A stretch of DNA of 64,000 bases from Helicobacter ganmani. Its GTDB lineage: Bacteria; Campylobacterota; Campylobacteria; Campylobacterales; Helicobacteraceae. Below are positions 43,992 to 52,912 of the stretch, piece by piece. How positions within the stretch are numbered: position 1 is the stretch's first letter; the number at the start of each line of letters is the position of its first letter. The stretch is taken from NCBI RefSeq assembly GCF_003364315.1, contig NZ_NXLS01000001.1:186001-250000 (forward strand). The letters are read 5' to 3'. The notes below the pieces were generated by a model that was given only the letters and a program-made list of their open reading frames with translations, had not been told where the DNA came from and made no database searches. Made by a program: the position numbers and the translations under genes.

Positions 43992-45395
43992 CTACAAAAA
44001 CCAACGCCAATAAAGCATACCAAAAATAATAATTAGCACGATTCCAGCCAAACTTAAAAGAATCCCAAACCGAAACATATCCCAAACTTTTACCCCACCC
44101 TTGCTAAAAACTATTGCATTAGGAGGAGTAGAAATGGGAAACATAAAGGAAAATCCCACACAAATGGTGGCAATGAGCATCACCAAACTTTGCATTTGCA
44201 GGTCTAAAAAGTCTTTTGTGGAAGCAAAAATCGCAGAAAGCAGAATCGCAATCAACGCCGTAGAACTAATAAACATCGTCAAACACAAAACCAACAAACA
44301 CACGCAGAGCAAAAAAACCAAAAGAGGTAGAGAGCCAAAATACTCAAAAACAGGCTTAAAAGCATCTCCTAATTGCATTTTTGCAATCGCCATAGCGATA
44401 CAAAATCCAGCACCAAACAAAAACATCACTTCAAAGGGAACTGCCTTAGAATCCTCCCAACGCAAACAACCAATTTTTGGAACAAACATCAAAAGCCCAA
44501 AACTAAGCAAAAGGATATTTTCATTAAACCCCAGCCCGCTATAAATTGGCTTGATTGGGGAATTCAATAAAAGCAACAAGAGTAAAACGCCGATTAAAAA
44601 CATCAACTTTTTATGCTCAAAAGTTATTTTAATCTCCTCAAATGCGTCAATTTTCAGTTCCTCACTTCCAAGATTCCAAGAAAGAATCTTAATCATCACA
44701 TAAAGCATACATAAAGTCAAAGGCAACATCATAAAAATCCAAGTCGCAAACCCAATGCTTTCAAAGTGTATTGTCTCTAAAAAGCCTAAAAAGATAAGAT
44801 TTGGTGGTGTGCCAATCGGCGTTGTGATTCCGCTAATACTCGCCCCAAAAGCAACAGCAAGCAAGAATCTGCTTTTTAAAGCCTCATCTTGTGTGATAGA
44901 AAAAGCAATGGGGATTAGCAAAAGTGCCACCGTGGAATTAGACAACACGCTACCAAGTGCTACGCTAGCCACTCCAAGCGCAGTTAAAACTCCTTTGGGA
45001 GTTGCAGGAAAATAGCTTAAAAATTTCTTTGCGATGATTTTATGCAAGCCAATCTTTTCTACACCAATAGCAAGCATAAATCCACCCAAAAACAAGAAAA
45101 TGATAGGGTTTGCATAGTTACTCGTTGCACTTTTTACATCTAAGATTCCAAAAGCCGGAAACAAAATAATGGGCAACAAAGAAACAATGCCTAGAGGCAA
45201 AGACTCATTAATCCATAAGGTAATAAGCAAAAATAAAATCCCAATAAACGCCCCCACCTCAAAAGAAGCTGCAAAGTAATAAATACTCAAAAAACCTGCC
45301 AAAAAAGCACAAAAAATCGCTAAACTCAAGCCCGATAAAATCTGAAAATTCGTTTTAAATCTTAGTTTTTTGTGCAGTCTCACCCTTAATTTCAT
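43992..45395 (-). CDS. DASS (SLC13)-family anion symporter
   Basis: The 467 aa membrane protein has about 11-12 hydrophobic segments and the two DASS hairpin motifs SNSTVALLLIPIA (about residues 150-162) and ITTPIGTPPNLIF (about 193-205), with a second copy near the end (MFPISTPPNAIVFSKG). Such carriers take up dicarboxylates, citrate or sulfate with sodium. The substrate cannot be told. It is the last gene after the hsd operon on the same strand, 46 nt behind hsdM. Confidence 0.85.
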   Translation of the reverse strand: MKLRVRLHKKLRFKTNFQILSGLSLAIFCAFLAGFLSIYYFAASFEVGAFIGILFLLITLWINESLPLGIVSLLPIILFPAFGILDVKSATSNYANPIIFLFLGGFMLAIGVEKIGLHKIIAKKFLSYFPATPKGVLTALGVASVALGSVLSNSTVALLLIPIAFSITQDEALKSRFLLAVAFGASISGITTPIGTPPNLIFLGFLETIHFESIGFATWIFMMLPLTLCMLYVMIKILSWNLGSEELKIDAFEEIKITFEHKKLMFLIGVLLLLLLLNSPIKPIYSGLGFNENILLLSFGLLMFVPKIGCLRWEDSKAVPFEVMFLFGAGFCIAMAIAKMQLGDAFKPVFEYFGSLPLLVFLLCVCLLVLCLTMFISSTALIAILLSAIFASTKDFLDLQMQSLVMLIATICVGFSFMFPISTPPNAIVFSKGGVKVWDMFRFGILLSLAGIVLIIIFGMLYWRWFL

Positions 45396-45441
45396 TGAAA
45401 ACCTTTTATGTGTTGATTAGGTAAAATTGTAACATACAATG

Positions 45442-46875
45442 CTAGTTTAATTCTCCCTCCAATTGAGACATCTCCTTTAAAACTAAATTCAAACCTGCAC
45501 GAATCTCTTTCATTAATTCTTTTGGGCTTGGTAGATTCTCCAAATCCTCTAAACTCTCATCTTTTAGCCAAAAAATATCTAAATTCATCTTATCGCGCTG
45601 CTTAATCTCCCCAATGCCAAACGAGCGAAATCGCTCACTCTCCTTGCGATTTTCCATTGCCCCCACGCAAAAACAAGATTCAAACTCCCTTAAATGCTCC
45701 GCACTTAAAGGACTTGTTACAAGGCTTAGATTCATATTCGTGCGCATATCATACACCCATACTTTTTGTGTGGAATCCTCACTTGTTGCCACTTTGTCAA
45801 AAAATAGCACATTTGCTTTCACCCCTTGCGCGTAAAAAATCCCTGTGGGCAGTCGCAAAATCGTATGCAGATTGAAATCCTCTAAAAGCTTTTTACGCAC
45901 TTTCTCCCCCGCTCCCGCTTCAAAAAGCACATTATCGGGTAGCACCACCGCCGCTTTACCCCCGATTTTTAAAAGATTCATAATGTGCTGCAAGAAATTG
46001 AGCTGTTTATTAGAAGTCGTGGCGAAAAAGTCCTCGCGGTTGTATTCGTCCTTTTGGCTTTTCACCTTGCCATTTTCGGCTAAAATCTTAGTCGCCGACT
46101 TCTTGCCAAAGGGCGGATTGGTTAGCACCCTATCAAACCGCCGATTGCCTAACTCACTTAGAGAATCCCCAATCTCTATAATGCCTCCCTCGCCTCCGAT
46201 TCCGTGCAGATACAGATTCATCGCGCACAAAGACGCCACTAAAGGCGTAATGTCCTTGCCATAAAGCCTCTCATTTCGTAAGCATTTGAGCTCCTCTTTG
46301 TCTTTCGTCTGTGCTTTCATCACCTCATACGCACTTAACAAAAATCCACCCGTCCCACACGCAGGGTCGCACACCTCCATATTGGGCTTTAGCTCCATTA
46401 GCTCCACAATAGAATCTATCAGCACTCTAGGCGTGAAATACTGCCCCGCTCCCGCCTTTGTCTCTGTGGCGTTTTTGGCAAGTAGTCCCTCATAAATCGC
46501 ACCTTTTACATCTACATTCAAGCCTAGCCAAGTCTCACTATCCATAAGCACAAAAAGTTTTTTGAGATTCGCGGGTTCTTTGATTTTGTTTTGCGCATCA
46601 TTATAGATAAGCCCTATCACGCCCTCACTCTTTGCAAGTTGCGCTAACGCGGCATCATACGCACTCTCTAGCTCCAACCCATCTAAGCGTATCAATCTCT
46701 CCCATTTGCAGCTTGTAGGGATTTTGCTACTCTCTCCGATACTCTCCCGCTCACTTTCCATTTTCAAAAACAGCAGATAGCTTAACTGCGCGACATACTC
46801 GGTATAACTCACGCCACTATCACGCAAAATCGTTGCGAAATTCCACACCTTTGCGACAATCGCCTTTTCACTCAT
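45442..46875 (-). CDS. hsdM: HsdM, type I DNA methyltransferase subunit
   Basis: The 477 aa N6-adenine methylase has the AdoMet motif DPACGTGGFLLSAYEVM (from residue 170) and the catalytic NPPF at 253-256. The N-terminal helical HsdM domain begins AKVWNFATILRDSGVSYTEY. It combines with HsdS for modification and with HsdR for restriction. Unusually, hsdM is the last gene, 12 nt after mazF and separated from hsdS by the mazEF pair. Confidence 0.94.
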   Translation of the reverse strand: MSEKAIVAKVWNFATILRDSGVSYTEYVAQLSYLLFLKMESERESIGESSKIPTSCKWERLIRLDGLELESAYDAALAQLAKSEGVIGLIYNDAQNKIKEPANLKKLFVLMDSETWLGLNVDVKGAIYEGLLAKNATETKAGAGQYFTPRVLIDSIVELMELKPNMEVCDPACGTGGFLLSAYEVMKAQTKDKEELKCLRNERLYGKDITPLVASLCAMNLYLHGIGGEGGIIEIGDSLSELGNRRFDRVLTNPPFGKKSATKILAENGKVKSQKDEYNREDFFATTSNKQLNFLQHIMNLLKIGGKAAVVLPDNVLFEAGAGEKVRKKLLEDFNLHTILRLPTGIFYAQGVKANVLFFDKVATSEDSTQKVWVYDMRTNMNLSLVTSPLSAEHLREFESCFCVGAMENRKESERFRSFGIGEIKQRDKMNLDIFWLKDESLEDLENLPSPKELMKEIRAGLNLVLKEMSQLEGELN

Positions 46876-46887
46876 TTTTACCCTTTT

Positions 46888-47223
46888 TTAAATCCCAAGC
46901 AACAAAGCAAGATTGCATTTTACTTGCTCTAGCACTTCCTTTTCACACTGCTTTATAAAGTTCGCTCCCCTCGCCTTAAAATCTACATTTCTTAGCTGGT
47001 CGCTTAAAATCACTCCCTCTTTATCTCCAACCGCACAAGGCACTTCAAAAGGATAGCCTTTTATTTTGCTCGTAAGAGGCACACAAAGGCACAAACCACT
47101 TTTTTGATTATATTCCTTTGGACTTAGGACAAGTGCTGGTCTTTTACCTCTTTGCTCGTGCCCGCTCTGCGGAGTGAAATCAAGCCAAATCAAATCACCA
47201 CTTTGAGGCACATAGTTTGCCAT
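46888..47223 (-). CDS. mazF: MazF/PemK-family toxin
   Basis: The 111 aa protein starts at ATG 47223, which overlaps the mazE stop (TAATG). Family features are GDLIWLDFTPQSGHEQRGKRPALVLSP-like start (GHEQRGKRPALVLS), PLTSKIKGYPFEV and VILSDQLRNVDFKARG. MazF toxins cut mRNA or other RNA at short sequences. Arg and Gln positions of the active site (HEQRG, SDQLRNVD) are kept, so it looks active. It lies between the antitoxin gene and hsdM. Confidence 0.92.
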   Translation of the reverse strand: MANYVPQSGDLIWLDFTPQSGHEQRGKRPALVLSPKEYNQKSGLCLCVPLTSKIKGYPFEVPCAVGDKEGVILSDQLRNVDFKARGANFIKQCEKEVLEQVKCNLALLLGI

Positions 47224-47459
47224 TACCATTCCTTGCCTATTGTGTCGTTTTCCCAAACGCTGTCTATATTCAGATTCCTTTTATTCATCGCTTTGCATAT
47301 TTGCTTTAAATCCTTTTGTTTTTCAATAATGAGCCTTTCATCTTGAATACTAAGTTTGAGCTTAGAATCTTGATTGAATCCCAAGTTTTCCAAAAAACTA
47401 CTAGGAATACGCAAAGCTAATGAATTTCCCCATTTATTGAGTTTGACTTCACTTGTCAT
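47223..47459 (-). CDS. mazE: MazE-family antitoxin
   Basis: The 78 aa protein has the AbrB-type swapped-hairpin DNA-binding start (VKLNKWGNSLALRIPSSFLE) and an acidic-to-polar tail that would wrap MazF. ATG 47459 has AAGGAGAAAG upstream; the frame is open to 47477. A perfect palindrome lies just upstream, consistent with autorepression by MazE-MazF. It forms a toxin-antitoxin pair inserted between hsdS and hsdM. Confidence 0.9.
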   Translation of the reverse strand: MTSEVKLNKWGNSLALRIPSSFLENLGFNQDSKLKLSIQDERLIIEKQKDLKQICKAMNKRNLNIDSVWENDTIGKEW

Positions 47460-47468
47460 ACTTTCTCC

Positions 47469-47488
47469 TTGTATCATTGTTGATACAA
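47469..47488. promoter_or_regulatory. Perfect 8 bp inverted repeat before mazE, likely operator
   Basis: TTGTATCA-TTGT-TGATACAA lies 10 nt upstream of the mazE ATG. AbrB-fold antitoxins repress their own operon by binding such dyads. A promoter between hsdS and mazE would let mazEF-hsdM be read independently of the genes upstream. Confidence 0.65.
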
Positions 47489-47530
47489 TTATACATTATA
47501 ATTTCTTAAATGATTCAAGCTTGTGTTGCT

Positions 47531-48853
47531 TTACACCAGCTCACCCTTAAAGGCTTGGTTTAAAAGTGAGGATTTGAGCCTTTGGAGATTTTCTAGGCTT
47601 GCATTCACAAACTGCGCTAACTTCTCCAAATGCGCAAATTTGGATTCTAAAATTTGCACGATTTGATTTTGGGTTGCAAGGGGTGGGAGAGGGATAGGAA
47701 GTTTTGAAAAACTTGCAGCGGAAATTTCTTTAAAGGTCGTCCCACTTGCAACACTTTCTGCCAATCTTTTAGAATGCAATAAAAAATAATAAATATATTC
47801 ACTGCTCACATTGCCATTAGGGATTAAATTCTTAAACCCTTGATTTGTGCATAAAGCATTTGAAGCAATCGCAACATACCCAATCGGTGCTCTTGATGAA
47901 AAAAGAATAGAATTTGGGGGCAAAAGTCTAGCCGATGAGTTTTTTAAACCTTGTTCGCTAAGGTTTCTTTTTCCTTTTGAAATATATTTTTCTTTATAAC
48001 CCGATAAATCTGCGGGTGTAATCCAAGCAATTTCTCCATCAAAATTATCTTTGTTGCTTGTGGAGGGAGTGCCACCTGAAATAACCTTGCCTATCTCACC
48101 AAGTGTTTTAATTTCCCAACCTTGCGGAATTTCTGTTTTTATGAGAGGGTGGGGAGGCTCAAATGGCAAAGTCTCTCCCTCCACCCCGACAACGCTTTTT
48201 AAGGTTTGCACTTCGTGCGATGAATTTTGAGATTCTGTGAGCTTGCCACTAAAGGCGCAGTGGAGCAAGGAGGATTTAAGGCGCGGAATGTTTGTTTGCA
48301 CCGACTTAAGATGACGCACTGCCTCATCAATATGTGCAAAGGCATTTTCTAGCTTCTCCACTATGGCTTTTTGGGTTTCAAGGGGTGGGAGGGGGATAGG
48401 GAGTTTTGAAAAATTTGTGGCGGAGATTTCTTTAAAGGTTGTCCCACTCGCAACACTTTCTGCCAATCTTTTGGAATACAATAAGAAATAATAAATATAT
48501 TCACTGCTCACATCATCATTTGGAATTAAATTCTTAAAGCCTTGATTTGTGCATAAAGTATTTGAAGCAATCGCAACATACCCAATAGGCGCTCTTGATG
48601 AAAAAAGAATAGAATTTGGGGGCAAAAGTCTAGCCGATGAGTTTTTTAAGCCTTGTTCGCTAAGATTTCTTTTTCCCTTTGAAATATATTTTTCTTTATA
48701 ACCCGATAAGTCTGCGGGTGTAATCCAAGCAATTTCCCCATCAAAATTATCTTTATTGCTTGTGGAGGGAGTGCCACCTGAAACAACCTTACCTACTTCC
48801 CCAAGTGTTTTAACTTCCCAACCTTGCGGGAAATTGTGAAAATTATTTATCAT
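47531..48853 (-). CDS. hsdS: HsdS, type I specificity subunit with near-identical twin recognition domains
   Basis: The 440 aa protein has two target-recognition domains (about residues 8-160 and 242-394), each followed by a conserved helical spacer (ending RLKSSLLHCAFSGKL and RLKSSLLNQAFKGEL). The two recognition domains differ at only about ten of 150 positions. In ordinary HsdS they are unlike each other and read two different half-sites. Here the target should be a palindromic bipartite sequence. The start overlaps the end of the rloC-like gene by 11 nt. Confidence 0.94.
   Translation of the reverse strand: MINNFHNFPQGWEVKTLGEVGKVVSGGTPSTSNKDNFDGEIAWITPADLSGYKEKYISKGKRNLSEQGLKNSSARLLPPNSILFSSRAPIGYVAIASNTLCTNQGFKNLIPNDDVSSEYIYYFLLYSKRLAESVASGTTFKEISATNFSKLPIPLPPLETQKAIVEKLENAFAHIDEAVRHLKSVQTNIPRLKSSLLHCAFSGKLTESQNSSHEVQTLKSVVGVEGETLPFEPPHPLIKTEIPQGWEIKTLGEIGKVISGGTPSTSNKDNFDGEIAWITPADLSGYKEKYISKGKRNLSEQGLKNSSARLLPPNSILFSSRAPIGYVAIASNALCTNQGFKNLIPNGNVSSEYIYYFLLHSKRLAESVASGTTFKEISAASFSKLPIPLPPLATQNQIVQILESKFAHLEKLAQFVNASLENLQRLKSSLLNQAFKGELV
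47669..48127 (-). repeat. Direct repeat, copy for the second HsdS recognition domain
   Basis: About 459 bp encoding recognition domain 2 and closely matching 48371-48829 at a constant offset of 702 bp (234 codons). It is an in-frame internal duplication and a substrate for recombination. Confidence 0.9.
48371..48829 (-). repeat. Direct repeat, copy for the first HsdS recognition domain
   Basis: Partner of 47669-48127, encoding recognition domain 1. The ends of both copies fall at the start of the conserved spacer and at the codons for PQGWE, i.e. one full half of HsdS. Confidence 0.9.
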
Positions 48854-51218
48854 TATTTATATCCTCACCTTTACCTATGCTTTTTAAAAGTGCATTAAAT
48901 TGTTCTTTATCGTCTTTTAATCGTTCAATAACCATTTTAGCAACCTCTTGTATCTCTTGCAAATCTATCGGCATTGTGGCTCTAATAGTGGTTTCTTCTA
49001 AATGAGAAAATTCATTAATGATTCTATTTACAAAACTAGCTTTTTGATAGTCTTTAAAAAAATATTTATATTTTTCTATCAAATTTTCATTGCTTGGATA
49101 TTTGAAAAATAAATAATAATCTAAGAATTTTCTAATGTTATTTGCAACATTATAATAAGCATCTAATGTAATATCGCTAACCACCTTAGATTCGGCACAT
49201 TCTAAAATTTTTTTAAAAAGATAGTTAAACTCTGTAATATATTTTTTTATATGGAGTGGCAATTCTTTAATGGTGCTTGATTGTTGCTTTTCTATTAAAA
49301 ACATTGGTGTTTTTTTATTATCACGCCATTGAAAGTCTGTGAGACTCTTTAAATATCTTAAAAAATCTAAATTATGCGTAGAGATGAAAAGTTGAGTGTA
49401 GTTTTTAGGCTTTGCGATTTGGCTTTCAATCAAAGAAAAAATAAAAAAGATGTGGTTGCTATCCAAGCTGCTAATGGGGTCATCTATCCAAATAATAGGC
49501 TTTTTATCTTTAGTGGCTCTATCTTGTAATTTGGCTACAAAATAACAAAAGGCTAAAAGACTGCATTCCCCCTCGCTTAGGTTTTTTGCTGCTTCATTGT
49601 TTCTGTGAATTTTAAACTCGCCCTTTTTCTCGGGGATAGATTTAAATTCAAGCTGATTGTTTCCAAAGAAAGATTTAAGGTATTCGTTTGCTTTATCCGC
49701 TCCTGTTTTTTCATCACTTAAAGAATCTTGCAGTTCTTGAATTTCTTTTTTTATTTTTTCTATCTCTTGTTCTTTATCTTTTATCTCTTTGTCTTTGATT
49801 TTTAGGGTATTTTCTAGCTCTTTAATTTCCTCTTGCGTTTTAAAATAATCTATATTATCTATAAATCTTGCTACTTCATCTAACCTTAGTGCTTTTCTAG
49901 CGTTTTCTTGGTCTTGCTCTAGGGTTTTTGTTTGTTTGTTATTTTGGGTGCATAAATCTTTGATAGAATTTAGAATTTGTTGAATCTCTCGGGAATTGTC
50001 TGTTACCTCGTGAAAAATAATATTTGGATTATAAATGCCTTTTAACTTATCCTCTAAATTCTGCCTTAATTGCCGCAGACTGCTATTGTTATAACTCCTT
50101 ATTGCCGATTCTAAATTAGTTTTATACTGATTAAAATCCTCTCGGAGGTTTTTATAAAAACTCTGAGATTCAATTTTTTGCACTTTCTCTAAAACTTTTT
50201 CAGAATCTTTTTCCATACCTTTTATTTCTTCAAGATATGCGTTGATTTCAGATTTCATTAGGTCTGTTTTATCATCTTTAACATTTTCTAAAAGCCATTG
50301 GATTCTCTCTTGAGTAAGGGTATTATTGCAAAATTTGCATTGTTGCGTATCTTTTGAATGTTCGTGCAACTTCAAACCCTCATCAAGCCAACTTCTAAGC
50401 TGATTTTCTATATTTTGTTTTGGAGTGATTTTGGTTTCTATTAAAATTCTGCTTTTTGTAATAAACTCTGAAAAACGATTGACATTAAAAGATATTTCAA
50501 AGTCTAAGGATTGCTTTATCTCATCACTAATTAAGGCTTCTTTGGTTTGTTTTTCGTGAGATTCAAGAATGAAATTTGAATTTGGTGTTTTGATTGTTTC
50601 AATATCTTTTCTAATATTTCTAATATCATAATTAGTTCCTTGTATTACAAAGTTTGAATTTGATTTTATTTGACTTGCTTTTTTGCTAAGCTTTTCATCT
50701 TGATTTTTTGTTTTAATTTTATCTAAAGTATCAGCTTTTTCTTTATTTAAATCCTGCAATTCCTTATATAAACCACTGACAAAAATATTGTTTTCTTTAT
50801 TCTCTTTCTCATTTCCAAGTTTGTTTTGCAATTCTTGTATTTTAGCTTGAGTTTTCTTGTTTTCCTCGCCCACAATAACAGAAGCAAAAGCTTTAATATC
50901 CCCTGCCTTATCATCAATTAAGAATCCTAGATTCTCTTTTACAAAATCTTTGTTATACACCCTAATTACTAAATCATTATTAGCAATATCATCTTGAGTT
51001 AAAGGGGGTGCATTCTCTTTAATTTCAATCTGAAAAGTAGAACCCACATAATCACTATGTGGATTCTTAACTTCAAAACTCCTTAGAATCCTTGATAAAG
51101 TTGTTTTTCCTGAATAATTACGCCCATAAAAAATATTTAATTTTTGAAATTCCTGCAAATTATCCCAAGAAAAATCTTGATAAGAACCATAATTTATTTT
51201 TGAAAATTTTTTAATCAT
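48843..51218 (-). CDS. RloC/PrrC-like ABC ATPase, anticodon-nuclease candidate
   Basis: The 791 aa protein is an AAA_13/RloC-type ABC ATPase. Walker A GRNYSGKTT is at 32-40, with coiled coils either side of a zinc-hook CKFC (294-297). The signature LSEGE is at 547-551, Walker B IIWIDDPISSLD at 575-586 and the H-loop at His615. The C-terminal end matches the anticodon-nuclease region (RKFLDYYLFFKYP, then INEFSHLEE). Arg696, Asp700 and His739 are at the places of the Arg-Glu-His triad, with Asp for Glu. RloC and PrrC cut tRNA anticodons when restriction is compromised and sit in hsd loci, as here beside hsdS. Confidence 0.75.
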   Translation of the reverse strand: MIKKFSKINYGSYQDFSWDNLQEFQKLNIFYGRNYSGKTTLSRILRSFEVKNPHSDYVGSTFQIEIKENAPPLTQDDIANNDLVIRVYNKDFVKENLGFLIDDKAGDIKAFASVIVGEENKKTQAKIQELQNKLGNEKENKENNIFVSGLYKELQDLNKEKADTLDKIKTKNQDEKLSKKASQIKSNSNFVIQGTNYDIRNIRKDIETIKTPNSNFILESHEKQTKEALISDEIKQSLDFEISFNVNRFSEFITKSRILIETKITPKQNIENQLRSWLDEGLKLHEHSKDTQQCKFCNNTLTQERIQWLLENVKDDKTDLMKSEINAYLEEIKGMEKDSEKVLEKVQKIESQSFYKNLREDFNQYKTNLESAIRSYNNSSLRQLRQNLEDKLKGIYNPNIIFHEVTDNSREIQQILNSIKDLCTQNNKQTKTLEQDQENARKALRLDEVARFIDNIDYFKTQEEIKELENTLKIKDKEIKDKEQEIEKIKKEIQELQDSLSDEKTGADKANEYLKSFFGNNQLEFKSIPEKKGEFKIHRNNEAAKNLSEGECSLLAFCYFVAKLQDRATKDKKPIIWIDDPISSLDSNHIFFIFSLIESQIAKPKNYTQLFISTHNLDFLRYLKSLTDFQWRDNKKTPMFLIEKQQSSTIKELPLHIKKYITEFNYLFKKILECAESKVVSDITLDAYYNVANNIRKFLDYYLFFKYPSNENLIEKYKYFFKDYQKASFVNRIINEFSHLEETTIRATMPIDLQEIQEVAKMVIERLKDDKEQFNALLKSIGKGEDINNDK

Positions 51219-51344
51219 TTTTTCCTCCTTACCCCACCAATGCCAAGCTTAACTTTCCTTATCCCCTGCTAACTCTTGTAACCTCTCTACCAAAACCACC
51301 ACTTGTGTATAAGGCGTTTGCCTTTGTGCTTCATTTTATTTTTA
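51219..51344 (-). pseudogene. Remnant of an older hsdR 3' end
   Basis: The 126 nt between DUF3037 and the rloC-like gene reads as a coding tail without a start. One frame gives EAQRQTPYTQVVVLVERL and ends in a stop near 51255. The last 28 nt repeat the true hsdR end, including codons for LSLALVG and a stop at 51229-51231. It suggests that an hsdR 3' end once lay here and that the HipA/DUF3037 pair was inserted or exchanged. Confidence 0.5.
51227..51254 (-). repeat. 28 bp direct repeat, copy beside the rloC-like gene
   Basis: It matches 52913-52940 at 25 of 28 positions (core ACCCCACCAATGCCAA). The two copies bracket the HipA-like and DUF3037 genes in direct orientation. Confidence 0.75.
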
Positions 51345-52067
51345 TTACGCAGTTTGTGAAATACTCTCAAAATACCTTTCACAATCTTCGTTATTTGAAT
51401 AAGGAGCATAAGCAATATGATTGGGACTCAAAAAATCCTCTTTGCACGATTGTATCTCCGCTTCATCAGCAGAGACAATACCTAAAAGGCTGATATTCAT
51501 TTTTGTATAATTTTTGTCTTTTAAGCTAAAATACATTAATTCTTGTATGTCCGCCTTATCATTTACACTGCCAAATCTACTATAATATTTCTTGCTTGTT
51601 ATTTTATTAACGACAGAAAAAGAAAAATCATTACAAGATTCCAATAAAAGCTTATTTTGAAACTTCTTTTCATAGACAATTTTTGTTGTTTCATTGGCTT
51701 GTGCATATCTATCTTTTTGCTCTCTAACGTGAAACTTATAACCGATATAATCCTCATATAAAATATTTGCTACCTCATTTATATCTTGTTCGCTTACTAT
51801 GGAATCTATCTCGCTAAAGCGTAAATGATTATCATACCAAGATTGTGCGTTCATCTCTTGCCTTATGCTTTCTAAGAAAAAAGGTAAGGCTTTTTTATCA
51901 ATGGAGGGGAATTTAAAAAGGTGCTTGATATGCTCTTGGCTTTTATCAATATAGATTTGTTTTTTATTGCCTTGCTCGTCCCATAGCCAAATGCCAACAT
52001 TAAAAAACTCATCACTTCTTATATGTGGAAAGTATTTTATCACCCTGTAAGTATAGATTTTACGCAT
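51345..52067 (-). CDS. DUF3037 protein paired with a HipA-like kinase
   Basis: The 240 aa protein begins MRKIYTYRVIKYFPHIRSDE, then FFNVGIWLWDEQG, the DUF3037 pattern. ATG 52067 has AAAGGA upstream and overlaps the kinase gene by 8 nt; the frame is open to 52100. DUF3037 genes commonly neighbour HipA-like kinase genes, as here. The rest of the protein is soluble with no other motif. A regulatory or antitoxin-like role for the kinase is plausible but unproven. Confidence 0.8.
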   Translation of the reverse strand: MRKIYTYRVIKYFPHIRSDEFFNVGIWLWDEQGNKKQIYIDKSQEHIKHLFKFPSIDKKALPFFLESIRQEMNAQSWYDNHLRFSEIDSIVSEQDINEVANILYEDYIGYKFHVREQKDRYAQANETTKIVYEKKFQNKLLLESCNDFSFSVVNKITSKKYYSRFGSVNDKADIQELMYFSLKDKNYTKMNISLLGIVSADEAEIQSCKEDFLSPNHIAYAPYSNNEDCERYFESISQTA

Positions 52068-52866
52068 TAAAAATCCTTTTTGATTGCTCTCTTTTGGCAA
52101 TGATTTGTGCTAAATATTCTTTCTCCTGTGATTTTGCCTCAAATAAATGCGTGATTTTACAAATATTTTGGATAATATTATTTAACGCAACCTTATCAAC
52201 TTTTGAACGCAAGTGCTTGATATTTTTTCTCTCTATTTCGTTAAAAAGATAATCTTTAAAGCAACATTTATCAAAATAGATTTCATTTGGACTAAACATT
52301 TTGGTTTTTGATTTTAAATCATCAAAAAGATAAAGTGAATCTAACGCTAAACCAAAATCAATCAACCAATATTTTTCGTTAGAATCTTTTAAGATATTAG
52401 GATTTTCTGTGCTTCTGTCTGTATTCATTAACCTTGCATCATAGTGAATGGTTAAGCGTTTAAATTCTTGTGTGAAGTTCCTTGGGGGGAGAGACTTACT
52501 TGCATTAGGTATAAATTCCACACCTAGATTCAAGCCTTTTGAAACTTTAAGGTTTTCATAAGCTTGTTTTTCTCTCTCGTCTTGACTATTTGCGAATTTC
52601 TGTGCTAGGCTAAGTGTCTCGTCATTGACTTCAAGGAGGCAAAACTTTGGAATATAAGAGGCATTTAAAGCATTTAGGTAAAGATAAGAAAAAATTTCAG
52701 CAAAAAGCTCTTTAGAGGAAGTGAAAGGCTCATCATTTGAATCAAAAGTTTTTATTCTTGTCTTTAAAATATAATCTTTTCCATCATCTGCAACAATATG
52801 CAACGGGCAAGTCATTCCATAGCCCATTACTCTTTGTATTTTGTTAATTAGCCTTCTTTCCACCAC
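52060..52866 (-). CDS. HipA-like Ser/Thr kinase
   Basis: The 268 aa protein keeps the catalytic half of HipA. RLMNTDRSTENPNIL has the catalytic Asp150 and Asn155, and WLIDFGLAL has the metal-binding Asp170 in DFG. It is much shorter than E. coli HipA (440 aa) and lacks the N-subdomain. It fits the HipA-like family that pairs with DUF3037. HipA kinases phosphorylate tRNA synthetases or similar targets and stop growth. The start is GTG 52866, or the adjacent GTG, with GGAG upstream. It is first after hsdR, inside a cassette bracketed by 28 bp repeats. Confidence 0.75.
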   Translation of the reverse strand: MVERRLINKIQRVMGYGMTCPLHIVADDGKDYILKTRIKTFDSNDEPFTSSKELFAEIFSYLYLNALNASYIPKFCLLEVNDETLSLAQKFANSQDEREKQAYENLKVSKGLNLGVEFIPNASKSLPPRNFTQEFKRLTIHYDARLMNTDRSTENPNILKDSNEKYWLIDFGLALDSLYLFDDLKSKTKMFSPNEIYFDKCCFKDYLFNEIERKNIKHLRSKVDKVALNNIIQNICKITHLFEAKSQEKEYLAQIIAKREQSKRIFNA

Positions 52867-52912
52867 TCCACCACCTCAATAAAATGAATGAATTATATCT
52901 CTTTTTACTTAA

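Noticed and set aside
45614-46495. Plus-strand open frames opposite hsdM
   Set aside because: They are antisense to a clear N6-methylase with intact motifs, lack ribosome sites and have Ser/Pro-rich nonsense composition.
47669-48829. HsdS duplication as two separate genes
   Set aside because: The reading frame is continuous through both halves with the normal central spacer, giving one HsdS of ordinary length (440 aa).
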